64,000 nt of DNA from Bursaphelenchus xylophilus (taxonomy: Eukaryota; Nematoda; Chromadorea; Rhabditida; Aphelenchoididae), in assembly GCA_904066235.2 (NCBI GenBank), contig CAJFCV020000001.1, positions 7,440,001-7,504,000 on the forward strand, in the 5' to 3' direction. The notes beneath the pieces were generated by a model. It made no database searches. It was not told the origin of the DNA and was given only the letters and a program-made list of their open reading frames with translations. Below, one piece after another: positions 48,396 to 59,200 of this stretch (position 1 is its first letter; every line of letters begins with the position of its first letter). The position numbers and the translations under genes are program-made.

Positions 48396-48987
48396 GGGCC
48401 CAGTTTAGTGTCTCCATTCAATTTCTCCATTTAGTACAAACTTTGAATAAAATCGGAATTTTACTCATTTTGGGGCAATTTTCATTCTGGGAGAGGTCGG
48501 TGGACCGCTCTCTCAGAGCTCTGAAGTTTTCCGCTTCTCAGAAGAGAATGAAAATATACAAGCCAAAATACAAAAGTTAAGTATACATGAGGTCATGAAC
48601 AAGGTCTCCTGGGGGTTGAAACAGATTTACGGGTAGCAGCAAAAACATATATTTTATATAATATTTTTTAACATAACAGGTTCAGCATCTGAAGAATTAA
48701 AATTTAGACGCATCATGACCTCATACGTAATTCAAAATATTCACAAAATTGCTCCGCATGCTCCATCTGGTGTGAAAACATGTTATGATTACAAGGGATA
48801 TCTTATTGGCATGTGTCAAATGTCATTTACTTATTTTATTTTTCAATTTCACATTTCTTTCGGCGGAAGGAGGAAAATCTCCTCACCGCTCTCAAAAATG
48901 ATTTTCGCCCCGAAATGAACAAAATTCCGATTTTATTCAAAGTTTGCACTAAATGGAGAAATTGAATGGAGACACTAAACTGGGCCC
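48396..48987. mobile_element. Foldback element E5 (GGGCCC ends)
   Basis: Begins GGGCCCAGTTTAGTGTCTCC and ends GGAGACACTAAACTGGGCCC. Arms are about 130 bp, similar in plan to E3 but different in sequence after the first 14 bases. Confidence 0.75.
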
Positions 48988-48988
48988 T

Positions 48989-50386
48989 GGGACCAATTTA
49001 CTAATACATTGGAAATACATTCCACAAATACATTTCATGCAAATTTGAGAGATTTGGGAATTGGCTCATTTTGAGGGAAAATTATTTTGTTGAACGGCGG
49101 CGAGTCGCTGGCAAAATAGAAGAAGAAATGTCGCCAAATTTGGCAAAGTTTTGCAAAATAAATACTTCTTAGTTATCGTATGTGGCTAATTTCACTCGAC
49201 ATTGAAAGGAGGTTGGCTGGCCGCTCTCAGAGAGCTTTGCTTCAAACAAAAAGACGCAATAGAGGAGTTATAAACCTGAAAAGCACACTTAAAATTTGCA
49301 CAAATACAAGAATTAAGTTTATTTGAAGTCATGAACAAAATCCCCTGGGGGTTTGGTGACCTTTTCCACAAATGAGGAAAAATTATCCGAAAAAAAGGTA
49401 TCACAATTCTTTATGAGTGGTTTTCTTCCAGGATTGAGACGAAATTTTCATTATCGTGACCAGTAAGGCACATGCTTATGTTAGAATCTTTTAATTGGAA
49501 AAATCCACGGGTTTCTTGAGTCCAATATACAGAAATCTACATGACAGTGATTGCAGCAAGTTTAAAGCTTCGTAAAACCACCCTCCTCAGATTTATAATT
49601 GTTATTGTGTCATTTATGGTTTGTTTGGAAGGATGTTCCCTACTTTTTTCAATATTTTGACGACTGATAACAAAAGAGATTTATGCATGTAAAAGTCAAG
49701 AACGAGGTTTTACAAATTACCTTGTAAAGAGTAATCACAAACCTAAAGAACGAAAATTTAGACGCGTCATGACCTCGGCGTGGTAAAAAAAGTCACAAAA
49801 TTACTCCACACGATATGTCTGGTGTAAAAAAATGCGGTTCATTAACTGAAAATATTTGATGACAACAAGGAGTACTTATTGACAAATTTCAAGTGTGCTT
49901 TTCAGGTTTATAACTCCTCTATTGGGCCTTTTTTTTGAAGCAAAGCTCTCTGAGAGCGGCCAGCCAACCTCCTATGTGAAGAAATGTCATCCAATTATTT
50001 TGTTTTGGGTTGCCCAGCCTGTCGAGTCAATCTCGGCTATTCACATTGTTACATTATAACATTTGCTTTGATAGAAGTGAGGAAAATGAAAAACCACAGT
50101 ATCTAATCTGTGATAAACACGAAATCTATCCTTTATCCCGAGTCGATACGAATTCCTTGGAGCTCCAGAACGATGTCGAGCAAAATTAGCCACATACGAT
50201 AACTAAGAAGTATTTATTTGGCAAAACTTTGCCAAATTTGGCGAAATTTCTTCTTCTATTTTGCCAGCGACTCGCCGCCGTTCAACAAAATAATTTTCCC
50301 TCAAAATGAGCCAATTCCCAAATTTCTCAAATTTGCATGAAATGTATTTGTGGAATGTATTTCCAATGTATTAGTAAATTGGTCCC
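48989..50386. mobile_element. Foldback element E6 (GGGACC ends)
   Basis: Begins GGGACCAATTTACTAATACA and ends with its complement. The arms are about 200 bp and are followed inward by a second inverted pair (about 49195-49290 and 49890-49970). 1.4 kb; no gene. Confidence 0.75.
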
Positions 50387-50404
50387 TGTTCACCATCATT
50401 TCCC

Positions 50405-51355
50405 GGGACCAATTTCCTCTACCCTTCGCTTCCTACCCTTCGCTGAAAATGAAAATTTGAATAGATTTTTTTCTCATTTTGGGGGGATTTTCATTCTGGG
50501 GTGAGGTTGGTTGACCGCTCTCTCAGAGCTCTCGAAAACCCAAATTTTTGGTAAGAACGCATTGCGAAGAGCGGTGCACATCAACAAGGGTCAGCTATAG
50601 CTTGAAAGCTTCAAGTTTTGAATAAAATACGAAACAGATCTGAAATTTAATCTAAACTAAATAAAACTTGACCGTCAAATGGGCCGTTTAGGCCCTTCAG
50701 GGTTCGATCCGCGCTGCTTCAAAATATTTTTTTTTACTTCTCGATTAATACCTCATGGCCTGCCAGTACCTCGCATTTTTTCAGGTTTATCATGTTTATT
50801 ATGCTTGTTATGGCCTCTTTGTTTTGTAATTTTTGCAATTTGGTGAAAATGAATTACTACTAGTTGCAGGAAAACGGTATTTCAAGCATTCAAAAAATAT
50901 TCACATGTTTTTCCTAAATCTTGCGGGTCATAAATAGCATAACAAGCAAAAATAAATCCTAAAAACAAGTTTAACAGTTCAAGCTTATATTTTTCCAGAT
51001 TAAAAGGGTTTACAATGTGTCTGGCCACGGTAATGACAATGTAATCTCAGTTGTATAAAAAATCCACTCAAAAAGAACTGCGGTACCCTCTTGTTTGACA
51101 AATATTGTAATTCATTTATTGAAAACGTCAGCGAAGCCCTCGGAGCTTGTTTATATAACTTCAAGTGAACTTTTAAGTTATGATTCCATGTATTACGACT
51201 TGTATTTCTCATGTTCGGAAAAGTTTCCGAGCTCTGAGAGAGCGGTCAACCGACCTCACCCCAGAATGAAAATCCCCCCAAAATGAGAATAAATTCTATT
51301 CAAATTTTCATTTTCAGCGAAGGGTAGGAAGCGAAGGGTAGAGGAAATTGGTCCC
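50405..51355. mobile_element. Foldback element E4, copy 2 (inverted)
   Basis: 951 bp, near-identical to 47436-48387 in inverse orientation. It sits inside the right arm of E1. A chance 70-codon frame is identical in both copies. Confidence 0.8.
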
Positions 51356-51789
51356 CGGTAACAGCGAGCGGTGACACCGCAATTCAAAAATTTTTGAAAA
51401 TTAAATTTTTTTAAAAATTTACGTGAAAAAGCATGTTTGACTTTGAAGGGTCATAATTCGACGTAGGATTGATCGTTTTTAATGATCTTTTTTTTAAACA
51501 AAATGGCAACTACTAAGGAATAAAATGAGCTATTGCTCATAAAAATTGAACAATCCTATAAAAAGTTATAAGCATTTTACATCCGCGAACTTAGCTGGAC
51601 CACCCTGTAATTTTTCAAAACTTTGAGAAGGCATGGAAAGGTCAATTCAAAATATATTTTCTTGAAAGTAAGTCGGTTGAAAATGGCGGGTCTCAGCTCC
51701 AGAAAAATCTAAATTTTGGAAAAATCGGCGGAGTCTCCGCGGAGAAATTCAAAGAAACAACTTGTCAGTTTCGAGTGGCCCACCCTGTA

Positions 51790-52436
51790 TATGTATATAT
51801 TGGACAGAAATTTTTTTTTGCGTTTGACACTATTTTTAATGCTCTTTCGAATGATGTATGTTTCGCTAAGACAGCAGGGTGCAACTATTTGCGGATCCCT
51901 TGTTAGAACTAAAAAATGCTCGCTAGCTAGCACGTGACAGAATCTTAGCAACTAAATAATTAAAGATGAAATTTTTAACGATCTTTCAAATGGTACATGC
52001 TTCAAGCAAGACCCAGGGACGAGGTTTTGCTCAGAGTTGATCAAAGGGTGCAAAGTATTATACTTATTATCAGATAAAACGACGTTTATACCTGTTTTCT
52101 TTGAACATCTGTCATCTATTTAAGTAATCAGTCATATTGTTGCCATTTATTCGGGAAACATGAGCTCCTCAATATCAGCAATTCTGATTACCTTGCACAG
52201 CATGTATAAAATCAAACAGGTATAATAAACGAAATGTGCTCTGCTAAGTCCATGTAAACGTCATAGATGATGCTTCAGAAAAAGTTTCTTCTTATTGAGG
52301 CATTTTTTGAGACAGTAGAAAAAATTCAGTGAGTCTGTCTTTTTGGCGCGCACTGTGTGCATGTAATAACCCCATTGTATCCGGGTACCCCATTTTCGAT
52401 GTGTAAATCAGGTTACCATTTTAAAAAATATTTTAC
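51790..52436. other. Region without a recognised gene
   Basis: About 650 nt of AT-rich sequence between two mobile elements. I see no coding region or clear repeat in it. Confidence 0.5.
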
Positions 52437-54100
52437 AAGGAAAGTACTTCTATGGGGTATGGAGTTACAGGTCGAGTCATATAAGAGTGAAGAAATAAGA
52501 TCGCACCGGTCGTTCCGAAGCAAAACGTTAAAAACGCTTTCCTCACTTTTTTTGAAAAAATAGAATGGGAAAAATGAGGCCGACACACTGCATTCCGAAT
52601 TATTTTTGCCGCCGACCGGCGTCCGAAAAAATGAAAAAATGAGATACGCCTCTTACATTTTTGCCAATATCTCGCTAGCCTCGAAGTGTAGCGTGAATCT
52701 GAAAATTGTGTTTCAAAGCTGACACATTTGTCCTTCAGAATATATTAATTTTGTGATGATACTTATTATGTACGACAAGGAAACCGTTGCTGAAAAATGG
52801 CAAATTTCAACATTCAATGCCAGAAAAATGTACTTTCTAAGTGCCAGATTGCAAAATTATGGGCCTCATTGTGTACAGAATCTTGAACACTATAAGATAT
52901 AACAATTTCAGGCATTTTCTGGCCCGATTCGCAGAGTTATACCCGAAAAACTGCAATTTTGGCCTTCTTATTGAGCTATCTGCACTTTAAAAGTACATAC
53001 AAGAAATCCCTCTTAAATTATTGTTGCCCAGGTTGTGATGGACCATCGCGCAAAATCTCAACCTTCTACGACCTCTACGGAAAAAGTTATAACGGTTACA
53101 ATATGGGACCCTCGTATGCCCAATATTTTGTAAAATACAGTACACCATTGTAAAAAATAGCTCTATATGGCCTACGTAAACTTACTCGAAACCTGAACAC
53201 TGTTTCTCAGATTTTTCCGCACGAGGGACACGATTTCAAGTTTTCGCTATACTAAAGGGAAAACAGTGAAAAGTTGGGGACATAGCTGGGAAATTTTTAT
53301 ATGTAGTTGACCGTGTAATTGCGATAAAATTTTTTTACCCCAACCAACGCGACAGCAGCAATAGGAATTCCATCATACAAAGCCATCTTGCACCGTAGTT
53401 TACCGTATTTTACAAAATATTGGGCATACAAGGGTCACATATTGTAACCGTTATAACTTTTTTCGGAGGAGTCCTGGAAAGCTGAGATTTTGCACAGTGG
53501 TCCATCACAACCTGGGCAACAAAAATCATAGAAATGTTTTTTTGTATGTACTTTTAAAGTGCAGATAGCTCAATAAGAAGGCCAAAATTGCAGTTTTTCG
53601 GTTATAACTCTGCGAATCGGGCCAGAAAATGCCTGAAATTGTTTTATCTTATAGTATTCAAGATGCTGTATCCAATGAAGCCCATAATTTTGTGATTTGG
53701 CACTTAGAAAGTACATTTTTCTGGCATTGAATGTTGAAATTTGTCATTTTTCAGCAATGGTTTCCTTGTCGTACATAATAAGTATCATTACAAAATTAAT
53801 ATATTCTGAAGGGCAAATGTGTCAGCTTGTAAACACAATTTTCAGATTCGCGTTACACTTCGAGGCTAGCGAGATATTGGCAAAAATGTAAGAGGCAAAT
53901 CTCATTTTTTCATTTTTTCGGACGCCGGTCGGCGGCAAAAATAATTCGGAATGCTGTGCGACATGAGAAAAAAACTCGAGAACGCAAATTTAGCGCCTTT
54001 TTCAAAATCTGAAAACCGGTCTTATTTCTTCATTCTTATATATCAAAAAATTCGCAAAATTTTTCTGATTCAGAATATGTAAAAATTAGCTAGTTAGCAA
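52437..54100. mobile_element. Repeat D interrupted by a foldback element
   Basis: The left part (ACAAGGAAAGTACTTCTATG, 52437-52478) and right part (ATCAAAAAATTCGCAAAATT, from 54043) are halves of repeat D, which is uninterrupted at 62488-62605. Between them lies foldback element F. Confidence 0.7.
52479..54042. mobile_element. Foldback element F with very long arms
   Basis: 1.56 kb. It starts ATAAGAGTGAAGAAATAAGA and ends with the complement. Arms are roughly 650-690 bp around a loop of about 240 bp. Inner arm landmarks include GCCGCCGACCGGCGTCCG and GGGCATACGAGGGTCCC-like sequence. No protein is encoded. Confidence 0.8.
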
Positions 54101-54214
54101 AAAATGATTCTGGAAGTGAAACAGAATGCCAAGAATTTTTCATTGCTTCATTCAGCGCCTTTACTCTATTTCTTCTTGACGCGCGCCGTGTCCGGCGACT
54201 TTCCGGAAGGACTA

Positions 54215-54357
54215 CAGTCTGTCGGGACAATAATAAGCGCAAAAATCGGTATCGCTGACAAGAAAATGAATTGTGCTGCGGCAAAGTCGAATTTCTTTTC
54301 ACTTCAGCGACGTTATCGACGTAGACATTGCACTCATTATTTTCCCGACAAACGGAT
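54215..54357. mobile_element. MITE family A-related copy 4
   Basis: 143 bp from CAGTCTGTCGGGACAATAAT to ATTATTTTCCCGACAAACGG. The interior is shared with the copy at 29871-29990. Confidence 0.65.
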
Positions 54358-54881
54358 GGGAGCTCCATTATCTTCCCGACAGACGGGCATGTGGCTAAGA
54401 TAAGTGTGTGCGCCAACAGATTTGTAAAAGACGGGCCACATAAATTTTCCTAGTGTCATAAAGTTTTTCTGTTAGCGGTTAATCTCCTTTCTCAGCGTTT
54501 CACTCTTGATTATCAAAACCAAAATTATTGTATGTGCCTTTTATAACATGATGTCATAAAATTTGATAGGATAGGATTCGATGCAATCAACTTTTTAGCA
54601 TTACACTTTCTGCCTTTTGTGAATAAAAGGAATGTAGACTTGTGGGTCAAGTCTATCCGTCTCTCTGAAGATAAAGCAAGTTTTTGTTGGTGAGGGATTT
54701 CTACTCTCCCGTTTTACGCTTTACATCGTCGTATTTCACCTTATATTCCTTTCTCAATTATTGAGCTTAAACTCTTCTAGCAGATCATCAGACTGTTTTT
54801 ATGTTTTGATTCGCGGAAGATTGCTTTATTGATTTTCTTCAAAATCTGAATCTGCGGAGGTCGTTGCTTAATTTTAGGTTA

Positions 54882-56139
54882 ATGGCGTGCCTCCAAAAAC
54901 TCAAGGATGATATCCGTTTGTTGAAAGAATTATTCCCGAGTGATCATTCCCGATTCCAAGTTAAGTCAGCTTCCGTTGATGAAATATCTGTCCGTTACAT
55001 TGTAAACGATCAGAAGATCAATATTGTGGCCAATTTCCAAGAGAATTATCCACGTGCGGCCCCAATTTGGTTCAGCGAATCAGAAGAAGCTGTAGTCTCT
55101 TCGATCCTTGAAAATCTGACTAATGGCGAAGTTCAATTCGCCATTTTGTACCAAGTGCTTTATTTGGTAACTCAGTTGTGTAACTACTACAATGTGCCGT
55201 TGCCGACCGAAATTCATCAAATCTCCCCGGTATGTTGTTTGTTTCAGTATAAATTATGAGTATAGAGTGAGGACAATATCGAAGAGAAGGATGAAGGAAA
55301 TGGAAGCGATATTGAGAGTACAGGCGACGAAGAAATGGAGGAAGATATCATGTGCGACATGGAGGAACAAGACCCTCGCTTAAACCGTCAGGCTGAAGAA
55401 ATTGCTCCTGAGGCTCGTGACATCTTAAATCGTGTCACTAATGTGCAGCGACAGCAGCACTTACAGGGAACCGCCACTGGCTCGGTCACTGCTTCGGACC
55501 GGCTAATGAAGGAACTCAAAGAGATCTATCGCTCTGAGAATTATAAAAACGGTACGTTTCTATAGCATTCATATTATGTGGGCTTTAGGTGTATTCGGCA
55601 TCGATCTTGTGAAAGACAATCTCTATGAATGGAATGTAAAGTTGTACAAAGTTGATCCTGATAGTCCGTTGGCTGCTGATATGCGCAAATTGGAGACTAC
55701 TGCGAAACAAGATCATATCCTTTTTCATTTCTTGTTCAACGAGACTTTCCCGTAAGCTTTATTATTGTTTAAAAATGCTGTTTTTTTAATTTGTACTGAC
55801 TGATCGTTTAGATTCGAACCTCCATTTGTTCGTTTGGTATCACCGGGTATTATGAATGGATTTGTGCTTGGTGGGGGCGCGTTATGCATGGAATTGCTAA
55901 CCAAACAAGGCTGGACCAGTGCCTATGGAGTCGAATCTTTGATTATGCAAATTGCCGCCACTTTGGTTAAAGGCAAAGCCCGGGTTTCTTTCGATTCTAA
56001 GGTTGTAAGTGTCGAAGGTTGGCCATTAAACTTTTTTTAGAATTCATACAGCTTGGCAAAAGCACAGCAGTCTTTCAAATCACTTGTTCAAATTCACAAC
56101 AAATCGGGTTGGTTTACTCCCCCGAAATCAGACGGCTAA
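54882..56139 (+). CDS. ubc-25: Ubiquitin-conjugating enzyme E2, UBE2Q family
   Basis: E2 enzyme that carries ubiquitin as a thioester. Five exons: 54882-55229, 55266-55551, 55589-55751, 55812-56004, 56041-56139; 362 aa. The N-terminal RWD-like domain is at about 1-115, an acidic linker ([13 protein letters not shown]) at about 117-145, and the UBC domain at about 190-360. The catalytic Cys is in [14 protein letters not shown], which is specific to UBE2Q. The end [25 protein letters not shown] is also family-typical. The chosen ATG lies three bases after TTTTAG, a trans-splice-like acceptor. The exon 4 donor is taken after GTT (GTAAGT); a donor three bases earlier would drop one Val. It converges on the DOCK gene with 74 nt between stop codons. 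Confidence 0.94.
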
Positions 56140-56213
56140 CTTGTGCTCCACTTCCATTGTTCGACTCGTTGTAAATTTATTAAACACGTAAAAATAAACA
56201 AAAGTGGGTTTCT

Positions 56214-59200
56214 TTATTTGGGAATACATGTTATAGAAGAATGTAGTTTGCTCTTTCTAGGGGGTAACGGCGGACCTTCCTTGGGATGGCAGTCTTGCCA
56301 GTGGTTGTTGATCTGCTCCTCCACATGTATTTTATAAGTCTTGAAATTGGAAGCCATGAATTTGATGAGGTCAGAATCTGGATTCCCTTCTTGAGATATC
56401 TCAAGAGATCCTTCGAGGATCGAAATATGGGAACGGACACAGTTTAAAAGTTTGCTTATATCTTCTCGATTCTCTTTACAAACTTCTGGGGACTCGAGCA
56501 ATTTCTGAAACGGGGATTTATTAGCCTGCCACATGCCGGTTTCTTTTCAAGAAAAAGTAAATCAAATTTTATCGAAATCTACCATTCCTATCAGTGTCGG
56601 GAAAATAACGGCGGGTCGTCACAGCAAAATATCTCGCTTCGTCGCAGCCGCGGCTTGCCATCGCAAAGCGATGATGTGCGATTCCAAGGCGCGACGGTCC
56701 GGCGTTATTTTCCCGACAGACTGATATTTTGAAACTTTTGACGGAGTATCTGTGCCATCTCAAAGTTTTGAAGAATTAAATTTCGTAACTCGCGACCTAA
56801 CTCATGAGCTTGGTGACGACCTGACCTAATGAAAGTGTCTTGACCATCATAGTCAAGCATTGAGACCATTTTCGGGTAATTTTAGGCAACCTCCTTGACC
56901 CCGGTCACGACTCTTTTTCATTTCTCGAATGGACATATTTTTCTGGTTCAGGAATTGCCATCGTCGCAGAGCCGACGATTTCAGAATAGTCACAGCACGT
57001 ATCAAAAAAAATGGGATTTTTTACCATGTAGTTGTGTATTCCACCGCCCACATCTGCCTGAAGAATTCCTCGTATCTGTCCACTCAAAGCCATTTCGAAT
57101 TCTTTGAATCCATGTTTGTACATCAATGAATAATACTGTAGTTTTTCGTTAGCGGCTTGCAGATTGTATAAGGCAACCTTAATTAGCAGTTCTTTGCTAT
57201 AAATAATGCTCCTACCTGCAGTGGGTTTAGGGGATTCAACTTAGTAAACGTTGACAACTGGTCGAATGGTGTAAATCCGGGTAGTTCGGAGAAAATGGAG
57301 AAATTGTAACGCTTAATCCAGATGGTGTTGCTCTCTGAGACCTCATGCTTCGTGTAACTAGAGTCTGTTAATTTGAAAGGACGATGCAATTCGAATACGG
57401 ATACATTATTGTGTTTGTAATACCATGACAAGAGGGGGTTCTTGGTGGATAGTTGAGAGTATTTTGGGGAAGAAATTATTTGGACCACTGGCACTATCTT
57501 AAGTTAACACTAAATGTATTAGTCACATTCTTACCGATATATGTCTTCCAGCCATCCTAGAAGGGTGAAGAATAAAGTCTCCGTCGATTTTATTCATAAT
57601 ATCCAGGAAACATCCTCCGATCTCATGTAAAATTCGATTCTTAAATTGGTCCCACAACTCCAGTTTCTGACCTCGGAAAACGAAATGTTTGTTTCGAATA
57701 GACTGCGGTTGTTCATCTCCATAGAATCCAACTAAAAAGAAATGATGTTCCATTCTCTGTTCAGTGCTGATACTTCTGTAGAGGTCACCCATTTTAGTCA
57801 TTAAATCTGGGATCTTGTCGTATTCAAAAGAAACGTTTTCGTAAATTTGAATTAATTGTTTGCGCGTGTCGATTGCTAGTTCCCAAAGCTGATCTTTCTC
57901 AAAGTAATCAGCCGCTTTTTGATGAAGTAATTGCTTTAATTCCCTCTCGGAATGTACTGTCACATCAAGAATAGACGCAATGATCTCTCTGGCTTCGCTA
58001 AGAGGAGTGTCGGTCCAACTGAATTCATCAGCGGCCAAGATCAGCAGCTTCCCTGCTTCCACATATTTTTCTTGATTAATGTACAATTGATGTAAATGGT
58101 AGATGGACTTGAGCCAGTTTTCCCCAAGATTTGCTCTTTTGGATAGCCGTATTAATTGCACCAAAGAGATCATGCTGTAAATCTGGCACTCCTCCTTTGT
58201 TCTGCAGGACAAGAAGGTGGACAAGCCGTGGACGATGAGAGGAATACATTCCACATGGCTATCTGATCGCTCGGATATAAAATAAAGGACGTTTTGATAT
58301 TCTTCCCAGAAACGAGCATGTTGAGGAGTAACAGAGGACATTTCCCAGTACTTCCTATAACAAAATCTATACACGATTATAAACTTACGTTATTATTTCG
58401 TCCATTCTCATACTAGTTTGAGCCGAGGTCATAATCCGGATCAAAAACCCTCTGAAGAAACAGTCTGATAACTTCACTAAAGATAATAAAAACTCGATGA
58501 ACTCTGCAATTTGGCCATTATTGCACATCATTTTCCATAACTTCCTTATAACTTCGGCAAACCGATGGGTATATACATTAATGGTGGACTTCTTTGTCAT
58601 CAAATTATGGTTTATATGCTTTAACACATTAAGAACCGAATAATCGGTGATGTGTTCCCCTTTCAAGGCCATGATTGCTAAACAAGCGTTAAGTGAAGAG
58701 ATGATGACCATGTTTATCCTCAACGAAAGGGTTTCCCATGATGCCGGAATACTACTTTCGTTGCTCAGGGTGGTAAATACCTTTACCAAGTCTTCAAAAA
58801 CAATACGAAAGTTATCAACGGCACTACTGTAGCTTAACCACAACTCAGCGTTGCACATATCGCACAAGGATATTAATAAAATTGAACTATTTCGGTCTAT
58901 TCCAGACCTTGACATCTCCAAGAATAACCTGACCAGAGGATGAAAACATCGATGAATGAATAAACTTTGGATCGGCCGTTTACCGTCTTCACACCGTTTT
59001 ATCAATTCGATCAGATCAAATAAAGCCGAGAATAACAATCTCATCAACTCCGAATTCCTGGGCTGAGAGACTGCCAGGGTGATGACATTAAACATGTAGG
59101 CGATGATCTTCTCCATTATTTCCATACGGCACTCCAAGTGAAAGAGCTTGCTTTTTAGGATATTCCCAATAAATCCAACCTTGGCGACCACCCTGGCCTC

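Larger units (their letters stand above)
45080..51607. mobile_element. Mariner-like foldback element (E1), interrupted twice
   Basis: Ends CAGGGTGGTCCAGCTAAGTT and its complement, flanked by TA. The left arm is 45080 to about 45385. The right arm is in three pieces: about 45683-45726, 50387-50404 and 51356-51607. These join to mirror the left arm. The pieces are separated by a block of foldback elements (45727-50386) and by one more element (50405-51355). The original E1 was about 0.9 kb. Confidence 0.75.
44336..51787. mobile_element. Outer TA-flanked foldback element (E0)
   Basis: Inverted ends CAGGGTGGGCCACTCGAAAC at 44336 and the complement ending at 51787, each bordered by TA. Arms are about 175 bp (44336-44510 and 51610-51787). 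TA duplication and CAGGGTG ends are typical of Tc1/mariner-type elements. Its interior contains E1 (45080-51607). Confidence 0.8.

Noticed and set aside
56535..56820. Possible extra DOCK exon reading HELGRELRNLILQNFEMAQIL
   Set aside because: It runs into a MITE, does not match the DHR-2 order, and the exon at 56525 already joins in frame to 57025 with exact alignment length.
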